DNA of 64,000 nt from Blastomussa wellsi (Eukaryota; Cnidaria; Anthozoa; Scleractinia; Plerogyridae). The stretch spans positions 24,017,088 to 24,081,087 of the forward strand of contig OX393566.1 in assembly GCA_947652115.1 (NCBI GenBank), in the 5' to 3' direction. The position numbers and the translations under genes are program-made. Numbering within the stretch: the stretch's first letter is position 1; the number at the start of each line of letters is the position of its first letter. This document shows positions 1-11,706 of the stretch, one piece after another. The notes beneath the pieces were generated by a model. That model did no database searches and was not told where the DNA came from. It saw only the letters and a program-made list of their open reading frames with translations.

Positions 1-450
1 GGCAATTTTTGATAGCAAAAGCAGTTTTCAATTTAGTGCCGTAAAAAGACATCAAAGTAATCGCCCTGACCAGTCACAAAGGACAATGGTAATCAAGCAA
101 ACCTAGAAGGAAACACATGTTTTTGACGCGAAGTGCGGGAAACGTGCGCGAGGGAGTCACGACTGGTTTTGGTTTGTTACTTCTAATTGCCTGAGAAAGT
201 GGCGCGAGATTTTTTAACCAATCACTAAGCGTGGTAATGCAAAACCAAGGCCAACGCAAATTTACTTTAGACACTCAAGCGAATTCAGTAAAACAGCGCT
301 ATGTCAAATTTCATTTTGTTCACCCCAAACCTCGAAGCTGGGCTAATAACTAGTACTACATTGTGGTTTCAATCATTGTTGCTTTGGAAACTATTTGACA
401 ATGTATGGTTTTGGTGTTGACAATGTTAAAAATCGACAGGCAAAACACAG
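1..450. other. Left-edge non-coding sequence with dispersed-repeat piece
   Basis: No supported gene. Bases about 100-260 match, in reverse orientation, a repeat seen again near 58970-59060 and more weakly near 27960-28080 (shared segment around a 'TTGGTT...AAATCTCGCGCCACTTT' core). This looks like an old interspersed repeat rather than an exon. Confidence 0.4.
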
Positions 451-1723
451 ATGGCTGATCAGGAAGAAAAGAAGGAGAAGAAAAAAAGGAAGCAAAAGAA
501 AAAGAAAATTTCTCAGAACTCAGGTATTTACACTCTTATTTATACAAACCCAGAACGTTGAGCCTGAGATTAACCAAAATTTTAAGAACGCATTAAGAAC
601 ATTCCTCATGTTGAGAATCGGTCAAGAACGTTTTTATTCTGCTCATTTGTATATTTTATGTAACATTCAGTTGTCACTGAGCAGTTCCTATTTATTGCCG
701 TTTCAACACCAGAACATGAACATTACTTTCAGAAAAGAGCGATTAAATGACTATTATATTGTTCTGATGTTGTAATTATATAGAACCCGATATAAAAATA
801 CAATGAAACAAAATACTGAGAAAGACTGATACTCCAATACATGCAAGCAATCAACTAGTTCTAACAATAAACATTGTAAACCAAACCAATATGACTTCTA
901 TGAAAGTCATATTATTATCATTACAGTGGACGAACGCTTAATTTCAAAATCTTTTTTTTTCTTCTTTGCGATTTAGGTTCAGAAGGTAATCCAAAAAATG
1001 GACCTGGTACGTCACAAATGACTGAACCTCATATGCAACCTGACACTTCCACTGGCGCCAGAAAAGGTGTGTTTTATTCGTGTGTATGGCTAAAACTCAC
1101 ACAAACGCACACGAAATATATTTCATCAGTGATAGACAGAGCTACAACACAATAACGATTTAATTTGAAAAACGCCCTACTTATCACTACTCGTGTTTTC
1201 CTGTGTGTTTGTTTTCCCACTTGCGTTTTACTTTCATTTTTCTGACTTTTAATCTGACTGGTCAATCAATAGGAAACTGATGTCTTATTGTCAATATACT
1301 TAGCATTTTCTTTGAGCAATTCAATCAATTTAATTTATACTTTTTTTGTCTGGTGTAGGTAATGAAGTAGATCTTTTAGACAACTCCAACAAACTCGTTT
1401 GTCGGGGTGTTTTAAGTGCTCAAGCCATAGTACACGGCCGGGCACTTAAAACTGGATGGGCCGCAGTGATGATAAAAGACATCTTGTCGAAGAGAAAAGT
1501 GGAGCCATGGCAAGAATATCCCACCCACTCTGGGGAAGTAGAAGAAGGGAGTTTCGTCGCCTGGCCGACTGCTAATATCCGACCGCAACGAGAAGCTCCG
1601 CAAACTGCCCCGGAACAAAACCTTTCGGAGGCGCAGGGTTTAAAAGATGCCCTTCATCCCGACAAGTTTGTCTCTCCTGGGACAATAATATCCAGAAATA
1701 GGCAGCTGCGAAGTAGAAAGTAA
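451..1723 (+). CDS. Small three-exon gene model, 175 aa, Lys-rich N-terminus, function unknown
   Basis: Three exons join in frame with GT-AG introns: 451-523, 977-1066 and 1359-1723 (stop TAA). The first ATG is preceded by an in-frame stop at 427, which favours 451 as the start; an acceptor at that point (CACAG|ATG) is possible but lacks a good pyrimidine tract. Residues 1-24 are almost all Lys/Glu/Gln/Arg, a likely nuclear or nucleolar tract. About residues 60-120 (exon 3) form a compact domain containing 'KLVCRGVLSAQ', 'GWAAVMIKDIL' and 'GSFVAWPTANI'. That last pattern recalls the C-terminal 'FVAWP' region in proteins of plant-type CACTA/EnSpm elements (DUF8039-like), so a transposon-associated origin is possible. 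I do not recognise a specific family. Two matching splice phases and an AATAAA at 2171-2176 support a real transcript. Real gene: moderately likely. Function: unknown. Confidence 0.45.
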
Positions 1724-2170
1724 TAGAAGTAACTATTTACTGCAAAGTTAAACAGCCAAACAGAAAACGACAACGAAAATGCAAAGGGAGAGACTAACGT
1801 TTCATTCTGAAAGTTTCATTGAGACTTTTGAAAACTATTTGAATTTATAGAATGGTGCTGAGAAAGACATAAAGCTTTATTTGAGGTTATTCGTGTTGTT
1901 TCTTTGTACAATTTACAGATGTGCAAGTCATTGTCGTTCTCTTCCTCCCCTTCTCGTTGCCGACGCTGTTGTGATGGCGTAAATTCCCTATTGTGAAGAA
2001 AAAGGCAGTTCGCACCAGTGAATGAGATAACTAAAGCTGTAGTTCATTAGTCTGTTTATAGTTTCCTTTTTTCCTGATTCAATATGTTCTCATAGTCGAT
2101 TCGTATCGGTGCGAATGATCCTCCATAGTCACTTGCTATTACATACAATAATGAATGACTGTACATATGC

Positions 2171-2176
2171 AATAAA
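2171..2176 (+). terminator. Possible poly(A) signal for the 175-aa gene
   Basis: Canonical AATAAA about 450 bases downstream of the stop at 1723. The link to the gene is inference only. Confidence 0.25.
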
Positions 2177-2490
2177 TAGAGATATATTAAAATTAACTTG
2201 TTGATGCGTTTTAGCATATGATGTGCATAAGACCATGCATGTTCCAATGCTACGTCTTCTGGGTATACTTGACAGCACGACCAATGTGTCTCCCTGTTAT
2301 GTAAGAAGCGTTCCAGTTGTAGTTTGCGACAACGGACCCCATTTCTCTACTCCGCCCACACTGACGGTAAACAAACTGATAATATGAATGTATTCTGTTT
2401 TTAGACCCTCTGGTTACAATTATTCTTGGTTTCCTGTACTAAACTTCTTAGGATATTCTTTTCGACGTTATTTGTTAAAAAACTTAAGTT

Positions 2491-2638
2491 GTTAACTCTC
2501 TCTAAGATGGACACCGATCGGAAACGGCAATAACCGTCCGGCTTGTAGGGAGCTACAGTAAAATGACTGAAAAACGGCGCACAGGGACCGATAACAGCTG
2601 TCCGTCTTATAGAGGTGTCCGTTACGTAAGAGAGTTGA
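2491..2638. mobile_element. Small inverted-repeat element (MITE-like)
   Basis: The ends are imperfect inverted repeats: 'GTTAACTCTCTCTAAGATGG' followed by ACACC on the left, and GGTGTCCGTTACGTAAGAGAGTTGAC on the right in reverse orientation, about 148 bases apart. There is no ORF. The rest of 1724-3400 holds no gene I can support. Confidence 0.45.
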
Positions 2639-3411
2639 CTGTAACATTGTTTTCATTTTAATTGGGTACAACGTAATTATGACAATTATGTAACAACAAC
2701 GACAACAACTTTATTCACATTTCATTTACAATTATATTTTTCAAAGGTATTAACTTGTTGTGCTAGTTTTTATTATATTTTCTTACCAAGAATGCAGCAT
2801 TATAACTAAGCATATATTTTTCAATATAGGACAGAAATGTCCAGTGCCTAAAATAAACTGCAGTTTTCTAGTTAGGCACTAATCAAATTACTTTATTTAT
2901 TTAGATGTAGACATCATAACATAAACGATGAACACAACGAGAAATATATGAAAAACAAACTTAAGTGCTCATAATAGTACGTAGTAAGTGTATTGATAGG
3001 TATAATCAGATGTTACTTTTGTTTGGAGATACTGTATTACTTTCTTTGACAAGCTAGAAGGGCTGAGTTCTTTAAATGCTTTTGGTAGATTTTGCCAAAG
3101 GGAAACTCCTAAAGCTGCTAATGGTATTTTATTCAAATGTTAATTTTGAATCGTGCGTTATAGAAGTTCCCTTTCGAGGCATATCTGGTGTTTTATGAAT
3201 GAACGTCACCTGGGTAAGGAAAATAGCTATAGAGAACAGTGCATTGCCTAAGTTTGAGAAAGATTCCCGTGTTCCTGGAACTCTCAGAGGAAGTTTTAGA
3301 TATGTGGTATTTCCTATAGATAGTGTCATCTAACAGCTCACGTTAGTCATTATTGCAAGGAAAATCTGAAAGTTCTGATTGGTTCATTCGTGGTCGGAAT
3401 TTTGCCATAAT

Positions 3412-4830
3412 GGGACCAAAATGGGACCCAGCTACGCCAATCATTTCGTAGATTACAATGAACACCAATTTTTCAATCAATACAACGGCGCAAAACCTGA
3501 GCTCTATCGTCGCTTCATTCTACCAGAGAGAATCTCAATCAATTTATAACCGCTGTCAATTCTTTTCTACCTGCTCTTAAATATACCCAGCCTTTATATC
3601 TTAAATATTCCGATACATTTCTGGATATCAAAATTTTTTTCGAAGGCAACGGCTTATGCACTACTGTGCACTACAAACCCACAGATTCTCATAGTTTTTT
3701 GCTGTATTCATCTTCACATCCATCACATGTCAAGAATTCCATTCCTTATTCTCAGTTCCTTAGACTTCGCCGTCTTTGTAGTGACGACTCTGATTTTTCC
3801 TTAAAATCAGAGGAAATGTGCAATTTTTCGTCAACCGCGGCTATCCTGCTTCTGTTGTTCAAGCGGGCCATCATCGCTCCCAACAAATTGATCGACAGTC
3901 AGCACTACAAACGTCACAGAGAGAAAACAAGAGAAAACAACGATAGAATTCCATTCAACCTCACAACGACACAGTGAAATCCATCATTCTAAAAAACTTT
4001 AAATTACTGCAAAATGATCCCCATTATGCTGCCCATCGGACTTTGGCTGTGAGGTTTGTCCCCTGGGTTTGTCCCCAGGGTGGTGATTTTTATCAGGAAT
4101 TTTGACATGGCCGCCATTTTTAATAGTGGAGAAGTGGAAGATTTTGATACCTTTGACCAATGTTGTCCCGGGGGTGGGGAATTTGACTTATCTTTTCAAA
4201 AAATGTCAAAATCCCCACCCCATGCCAGAGCCCCCCCCCCTCCCCCTCAGGCTTAATACTGATAGGTGCATTAATTTCATTGAAACGCGATAATTTTAGT
4301 CAGAAGTGCATTCCAAACTAGTGATCGACCTGGAACTTTTAAATGCGCTCGCGCACGATGCAAAACATGCTCTTTCATCCACAACGTTGACAAAATATCG
4401 GGACCCAAGCGATCTATCAAGATGTCATCTCCTGCATAACTTGCACTCTTTGCAAAAAGTTATACATCGGGCGAAATAGGGAGACGACTAGGCGACCGAT
4501 TCCGAGAACACCTTCGTGACGTAGAGAAAGACGATAAAAATGCATCCAAACCGGTCGCGAGACACGTTAATCTCCCCAATCATTCTAAGCAACATAACAA
4601 AAATTTATTTTTCAAATCGGCACTCTTAATCCTCGCGTTATCAACGAACGCTTTTAATTCAACTGATTTATTCCGTTGTTTTTCCGTTACAAGGCACCAA
4701 TCAATAGCGAAGCTCCATCTTTCTGTATACAAACCACACACGACCCACAATTCCTTGATTCGCTCCGACGAAGGGCTAAAATATAACGCTCGAATCGTCA
4801 GCTCTCGAATCTCGTTACGGTGGCCAATTT
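3412..4830 (+). pseudogene. Penelope-like retroelement fragment (RT C-terminal part plus GIY-YIG endonuclease), broken
   Basis: Reading across several frames gives a recognisable Penelope-like element. It starts with 'GTKMGPSYAN' at about 3412, continues with 'EHQFFNQYNG', then 'TFLDIKIFFEGNG' near 3615 and 'VHYKPTDSHS' near 3665. A GIY-YIG-type region follows, with 'GRRLGDRFREHLRDVEKD' near 4480-4540. PLE reverse transcriptases fused to a GIY-YIG nuclease are an established retroelement class. The copy is dead: the RT catalytic Asp-Asp box is deleted between 'YRRF' and the following helix near 3515, frames shift near 3820 and 3930, and about 4050-4260 is foreign sequence with a C-rich tract. 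The open frame at 3666-3977 is part of this element and not a gene. Confidence 0.75.
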
Positions 4831-4837
4831 ACATTAG

Positions 4838-4848
4838 TATCACCCAAC

Positions 4849-4886
<38 letters not shown>

Positions 4887-5042
4887 GCTACTATAGGTCT
4901 ATTAGCAATAGTCACCGAGTAGCGAAGTTCGCGCGCTATCGAGCGTAACGCTTTCTTTCGTTTTATTCGCAAATAAATATTTTTTCATCTTGCATTTGCT
5001 AACTTCATTATTGCCTTTTTTGTCCGACTAGTTGGGTGATAT
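4838..5042. mobile_element. MITE with about 20-bp terminal inverted repeats
   Basis: Left end TATCACCCAACTAGTGGAC and right end GTCCGACTAGTTGGGTGATA are inverted copies differing by one inserted base. The element is about 205 bases with no coding capacity and a typical size for a non-autonomous DNA transposon. It sits directly after the Penelope-like remnant. Confidence 0.6.
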
Positions 5043-5428
5043 TAAAATAATTAGACCCTTCGCCCTCAAGAGCTACGGGTCTAATTGTTAATCGGTCAGT
5101 TGATAAAACCAAATTACCTTACTTCGCCATACGGACCGTTTCCATAGAAGCGGTACTGAGCCGCGTAATTTTTTTCTGTTAAGTTGGATAATTTAAAATT
5201 TGCAACTAGAACTGCGGAAAGAAAACGTATATAAATACTCTAATTGAAAAAAAATGTCTTGAAAATCGTGGTTGCTTTCATTGTTCTTTCGGAAGTTGTT
5301 CATAGTATGAAAACACGTAGCGGCGGAAAACCTCTGAATTCAAGTCACCGAAAGTAGTGCGTCAGTTTTTAATAGCATGCACGATCCGAGTGCCATATAA
5401 TAAATTACTTACTAACCTAGCTTGCTCG

Positions 5429-5533
5429 AGCCGTACTGGGTAATATTGGCCCTCAGTCGTTGTTGTACGGACCTCGTTGCGCTCCGTCCGCACTGCCACG
5501 ATCTCGGACCAATATTCTCCAGTACGGCCCTCG
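5429..5533. repeat. Short imperfect palindromic repeat
   Basis: GCCGTACTGGGTAATATTGG on the left is matched by CCAATATTCTCCAGTACGGC on the right, about 60 bases apart. The interior is CG-rich compared with its AT-rich flanks. There is no ORF. Simple TTTATT/TTTCATT sequence follows at about 5547-5595. Confidence 0.45.
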
Positions 5534-5839
5534 CGCTCGGTTTGTAAGAGGTTTATTTATTCATTTATTTCATTTATTTATTTCATTTATCCACTTACAA
5601 CATGAATAGAACAGATTTAACATCATAAGTGCAGTTAAACAAGATGGAAAGGGCAAAAATATAGTGAGCTAATTATTTGCCCTTTTATTGAGTACATTAG
5701 TATTTTATCCTTAGTTTCCAGGGTATATATCCAGAGCGTCAATGCTAGGTAAAATGAGAATGAACTTACCTGAAATTTTCTTTTTGGCAGATTTGACTAT
5801 CATATAGTTTGTTTTCATAAAGTTAATCAACAATTTATT

Positions 5840-6300
5840 TATATCGCATTATTCTTTCGTCTTTAGCAGTTCTTGATTAAACATGGCCTCAAGATGAGTG
5901 GGATCAGAAGATGAGAAAAAGATGTTAGTGTCATCCGCAAAAATTCGAAAAGAATGTATTTCAGAACAGTTAGCTATATCATTGATATATATCAAGAACA
6001 GCACGGGTCTTAGTGCGCTACCCTGAGGAACATTACAAATCATATTTTGCCGAGACGATTCGATGCCGGCCAAAGAAACTTATTGTTGTCTGTTCGTTAA
6101 ATAACTTGTGAACCATTTAAGAGGTAGTCCTCTGATAGCATACTTTTCTATTTGTGATTAACAGTATCAAAAGCTTTTGCGAAATCAAGAAAAACCGCGG
6201 AGGTCAATTCGATTTTTATAAGTAATTTCGGCTATTGCTTGTTCAGTAGATCTCCCTTTTCTTTTCCGTACTGGTATTTGTATACAATATCAAATCAATT
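5840..6300 (-). pseudogene. Non-LTR (LINE) reverse transcriptase fragment
   Basis: On the minus strand, 6073-5849 encodes 'NVPQGSALRP', 'LFLIYINDIANCS' and 'FRIFADDTNIFFSSSD', the RT palm motifs of CR1/Jockey-like LINEs. Upstream on the same strand (about 6230-6080) is a degraded 'FLDFAKAFDTVNH'-like stretch in a different frame. The usual GPLLF core is altered to RPVLF, the frame is broken, and nothing recognisable flanks it. This is a dead, truncated insertion. Confidence 0.7.
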
Positions 6301-7831
6301 TTTTGCTGTCTGTTCTTCTTATGACGATGTGGATGTTTAGTTATTTAGGGGAAAAGTGGGTAAATAACTCATACTTTTACCTCATTTTCAGCAGTTCACT
6401 TCCCTAGCTTTGAGATGGAAAGCATTTTTGTGAAAAACAAACGTTACCATTGTTTAATAAGCACAGAGCTTTGTACATTTCATTTTAACTGAAATTAACT
6501 TTTTGTCAAGTCTAAAACTAGTGTTTATGTCATTTGAAATAAATGCATTTGCTTTAGTGTAGATGCGTGAATTTCACCGCGTGGCCCAGCTTGCAGATGA
6601 CGGAAAATTTAAAACTTGTACGTTTTGTAAACCCATTTTATTTTAAGCAATAAACCCTAAATTTGGCACAGTAGCTTAAATCGATGCGGTCTATCTGATA
6701 AAAGGGTCGAAATTATTATTTTTTGCTGTGTCAGCATTTTTTATTGAAAAAACGCGATATTCGTTTGCTATTTATGTTGTTTGAAACACATTTTTAATAT
6801 GTTAAAAACCTTTCAATAAGTACTTTACATTCTAAATTTGATGCTCGCATCATAAATCAAACGGTCAAAAATCGAATGTAAAAAGTTAAAATTCCGTCAT
6901 TTTGAATTTTTAATAATAATAATATTAATAATATTTAATATTTTTATTGCGCATTTTCTATATGAATAATCAAATGCGGATTGAGGACAGGTTGATAGTT
7001 AATCCCTGCTGAGTAAATGATCATCGAGCAACAACAATTTGTCGTTTTGTTATATAAGGATACGATAACATATTTTATAAAACATTGAAGATAGTACGCG
7101 CGCTCTCATTGGTCAATAGGCGTGTTTAGATGAGAGTATGTAAACACGGCTGTGACGTCACCCTATCTATTTCCTGTAGGCATTGCTAAGAAAAGACTTG
7201 TACTGTAAACAGGTCCCGGATACATGGCCCTATACAGCAAACGGCAAACGCGAGATTGCCCTTCGTTTTGTTACCTTTTTATCTGATTCTTACATAATCT
7301 CTCCGAAAATTAGGGAAAAAATCACTCGTTCACAACAACCGCAAACCCACCTATATCCGCGCACAAGCGCCTAACGGGAAACCGCAAAAGTTGAATTGTT
7401 GCCGTTCGCGGGAAGACGAACGTCATGCTTAACAACTTAGATTACGTGAGATTGTTTGCAATCATCCCGTGTTCTGGGGACAGTATTTTCGTGTGCTATT
7501 ACACTGGCATTCTGAATTTTCGAACTTCCAAGAAAACGTGGTTTGAGAAACCGAGAAGTACGAGAAATTGAAGGTAAAATTGTAGTTTGAGTAGAAGGAA
7601 AGACCTTTTGTTCGAGTTATCCGTAGTTTCGAAAAAATGGGGCATAGTGGACTTAACAATTCAAGAAATACCATGGCGTTTTGGTAACATCGTGAAGGCA
7701 GACAGAAGACATGCAACCGGTTACAGTACAGCGAAAAAGTACTGCTACCGTTGCTATCGATTACACGTCAACACCGTGCGGTTGTTACACACTTCAGTTT
7801 CTAACGCTTCTCGCAGAGTCTCAGTCAAAGA
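6301..7831. other. AT-rich non-coding stretch
   Basis: I find no gene. 7102-7165 (CGCGCTCTCATTGG, then GTGTTTAGATGAGAGTATG and AAACACGG) recurs at 38370-38430 and belongs to a dispersed repeat. 6920-6955 is a short ATA/AAT-rich run. The 111-codon open frame at 7587-7922 overlaps the next MITE, has no recognisable domain and is not called. Confidence 0.4.
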
Positions 7832-8014
7832 AATAGACCTTTTTCGCTTGGGCGGTTTGTTGCCACATTGCAGACCATGTGATGATACTCTTGAGAATTT
7901 TCAAATAGTTGCGTGTATATGAATAATGTTTTCATTAACAAAGAACAATTCCCTAGAGAATGCCACATGGTCTGTAATAGTGCAACAAACACGCCCAGGC
8001 GAAAAAGGTCTATT
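7832..8014. mobile_element. MITE family A, copy 1
   Basis: The ends are long inverted repeats: AATAGACCTTTTTCGCTTGG on the left, and the inverse of AATAGACCTTTTTCGCCTGG on the right. Both continue inward through GTTTGTTG and an ACCATGTG block for about 45-50 bases. A second, diverged copy with the same end structure and interior (TTGCGTGT.TAT.AATAAT) lies at 12743-12947. Confidence 0.65.
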
Positions 8015-8299
8015 GTTCTATTGTGCGCGCTACAACTTTTTACCTAGGCCGCGTGCATTATAACTACATTAACGACGGGCGTGACGTAAGCAGCGTGCTT
8101 TATGGAGTTTCTGACCAATCACAGCAATTTTTCGATGATTTTACGCTGCTACTGAAATAAAGTTTTTAGTTGCACTGCGTTGTTTGGTATATTACTTTTT
8201 AAAGCATTATATTTCGCACGATTTCAAGTCAAATGCTATAAATGTTATCATAGACCCAAGACAAAAACAGTACATCGTACTTTAAAGTACTGTAATTTC

Positions 8300-8305
8300 T
8301 TTATT
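8300..8305 (-). terminator. Possible poly(A) signal of the KDZ gene
   Basis: AATAAA on the minus strand (TTTATT on plus), about 310 bases downstream of the KDZ stop codon at 8615. Plausible by position only. Confidence 0.35.
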
Positions 8306-8614
8306 AAACTGTTGTACTGTTTCTTTTCGTGCACTTTGTTGTACTACATGTACTGAAAGTGCGGACTTCAGTTCAAACGGCCCTGGCCAGACGCTGTGTT
8401 GTGTTCCTGGGCACAACAATTTACTCTCGTATTTCCTCACATAACCCAGGTGTAGCAAAATTAATACTGGGGGAACCCTGCAATGACCTAGCAACCATTT
8501 GTTTAATGCTACAGAAATGAGAATGAGCTCTAGCCTTGAATCCTATACAGACTTGACAGAAGTGAACTACTTATTATAATCTGATATCCTTGTCAGAATA
8601 CTTAATAGAAATAG

Positions 8615-10147
8615 TCACACATCATCATCACTATCATTGTCATCATCTTCATCACTTTCAAACTCTTCGCCTGAATTCCAGAAATCGAGTACATTGACTT
8701 CCTGAACATTGTCAACCACGTAATTACCTATTTCTAAAGGAGGTGTGATGAACTTTTTAAACATATTACAAGCACCAAAAAGTCGCACACGTTCGTCGTA
8801 CAGTTGTTTCGTATTGATGGAAAAAAGACCTTTGAGATTGTTAGAAACTTCAAATTCATGGTGACTTGTCAACGAAGAGAGACGACCTTCAATTTCAAGA
8901 CATTGGTTGAAATATGCAGTGATAGTGTTAGACATTTCAGCGTCTTGATATATCATCTCCTCGCAACATCGCGAAATCAAGTTCTGGGCATCAACTGCTG
9001 ACCTTTTAATGCATACAGGAACATCATCTTCGTTTGGGATGTTGATGGAGTAGATGGCAGTGCTGACGTCACTAACATCTTCCCATGAAAGAGGGGAAAA
9101 TGAAGAGTAATCGTGTTGCCGGAGGATGTCTACAGAAGAGTTAAATACTTTCAACTGCTTGCGAAGATTGGTGCTCTCTTTGGTGATGCTCTTACACAAA
9201 CGTTTCGCCTGGGCTTGGCCATCTATAACAGAAACAGTTATAAATAAAAAAGTTAACAGTGTGCAGATTTTGCAATATATTTCAGACCTCTCAGGCTTAG
9301 TCATTTTTGCCAGTTTTTCCTGACGCTCCTCATGCACGTAAACTTGCTACATGGATAAACCAAGTCAATTAACATTTTTGTACGTTTTACAAGGAAAGCA
9401 CACGTCAATAGCGCGGATAGCTCGCTCTTTTTATACCTGTGTATTTCTTTTTTAGGGAAAGAAGAAACCATCTTCTTCTACCGGAAACCAGTATTAGATC
9501 CAGGGTCTGTTTTGCTCTTACAGCCTCACAAGTTACCAAACTGGACCTGTATTGTGGATCTGACGGAGACCAACGACTTTGAATTTTGAACCGCGTTTCC
9601 AGCTTCAGAAGACGTTCATGCAGACTGAAGAGAGAACAACAAAATACACCACTTATTACCCATACATGCATGGTATATGACTAGCATATGAATCCAGTTA
9701 TCTTTTACAATCAACAGCATAAACGGATAAATTATAAAAAAAAAGTGTATACCAAACGACCTTGTGAAGTCGAGGGAGTAGCTGTTATAATCACAAGGTT
9801 CAGAAAGAAGCTAAAGTTGCGAAAGGGCGGAAGGGCTTTGGAAGGTTAGCAAACGAATGACATGAATGTTTGAATGCAATTGGGGTAATGGTATCTTACA
9901 GAACGAACCTGTTCATCACTTCAATAAGGTGAAGAGACTGCACTCCTGAAGAACCACTGGCCAACTGGTCCCTAAAGCAAATGAACATGACGTTATCAAT
10001 GAAATGTGTTTTACGTTTAAGAAAAAAAACTTGAGCACTTTACAAAGCTTCGGCTTACCGTGAAAGGTAGTACTTCTGCAGAAGAGTGAAATACTGTATC
10101 ACCCAACCATGAGGACCCAAATCAACTGAAACCATAAAAATGGATGC

Positions 10148-10208
<61 letters not shown>

Positions 10209-11670
10209 TATTTTTTTAAATAATGAAAAAACTTTATTAAAATCTTATAAAATCCTAAGTACAAAGCTGTGATAATGTTTTTACATGCGTTTCTACACTA
10301 AATAATAATAATAACAACAACAACAACAACGGTTTACTGGCAAATATCCACAGAGTGACTATTCACTTGCAACTAACCATATCATGCAATACAACAATTA
10401 AAACATCAGGAAATCAGCTAGCTGAAAATCAAATTCAGCAAGCTAAATGCAGGTAGCAAAATGATTAGCAAAGAGGTTCCATCAGAAGTTTGTTTACTAC
10501 TACATGGACATACCATTATCAGGTTTAGACTTTTTAAGGATGGCAGCCTCATCATTTTTCCATCCCTCAATCATGTCATCTCTAATAGGTACTAGAACAA
10601 TAATATTTAAAGTTGCAATATAAGTAATTCTTTTAAAGACAGCTCTTCAAGCAATGGGCAACTTAATAATAAAATTTATGCTCTATATATGTAAAAGCTG
10701 CTTAACAATCATTATGTTTCCTCTTCTGTATGCGATACTGTTACAGCAAAGAATCATTTTACAATTTATATACACACCAGGAGAGTCCTTTCTGATTTCT
10801 TCTAACTCCAGCTCAGCAGATTTTTTTAGTTCAATCAGTCTCCTCCTCTGTTTCACCAACAACAGGACTTAAATTGCAGAAAAGATCCAAAATTTGAAAA
10901 ACAGAAGATAAAAACAACAGTACTTTTTTGTAGCCAAGAAAGTAAAGATGTAGTTAAACAGCATATAGAAATGCTATTTTATTGTAAAATAACTACAACA
11001 TTGTGGTAGCTAACATTACGAGAATTCTTTGACTGAAATCACTGGACTTTGGCAAAGAAATAAATTATTTCATTTTAACCTGTTGAAATTTAGAGTAAAT
11101 AAAACCATTTTTTTTTTGTTTACAAGGTTTACTAACCGATTCTTGACCTCTGTTTTTCAGCAAGATAGAACAGAGCATCTGAAATAATATCTTCTCTGTG
11201 GCTTGCAGACATTTCCTTTGTCATTTTCTTGAATTGTCTAAGGTATGACCAAAGACGCTCCAGTACTTCCCCATCAACCATCCCCCAGCCTTCTAAACGC
11301 CGTGGACTATACAGCAACTACAGAGTATATAGATAAGAGAACAATTAGTAATTGCTTGTATATCAATTGCAGAGGTGGCATGGCCTAGTGGATGGTCCCA
11401 TCTGGATTAAGTCCCCTCCGTGCCACAAGCTGGATTTGTGTTTAGTAGTCCTCAGTTCAACACCACCTCCCTTTGATTATATCTAACTGGTTTGCCTACT
11501 GCCAGATGGGGATTCTGTTGTTGTGTTTCATATTTGTGTGAAACCTGCATTTGATCATATCCACATGGAATTTGGAATGTTTGAATATTATCAAGGTACA
11601 TTATTATTATTATTAATATTATTAATATTATTATTATTATGTAGCAGTGTAAACGTATGTGTGCTAAACG

Positions 11671-11706
<36 letters not shown>

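Noticed and set aside
3666..3977. 103-codon open frame as a gene
   Set aside because: It is part of the broken Penelope-like element; the frame ends by frameshift.
7587..7922. 111-codon plus-strand frame
   Set aside because: No domain, overlaps a MITE end, and no splice or conservation support visible.
10055..10264. Poly-Ile open frame on minus
   Set aside because: Produced by the AAT microsatellite in an intron.
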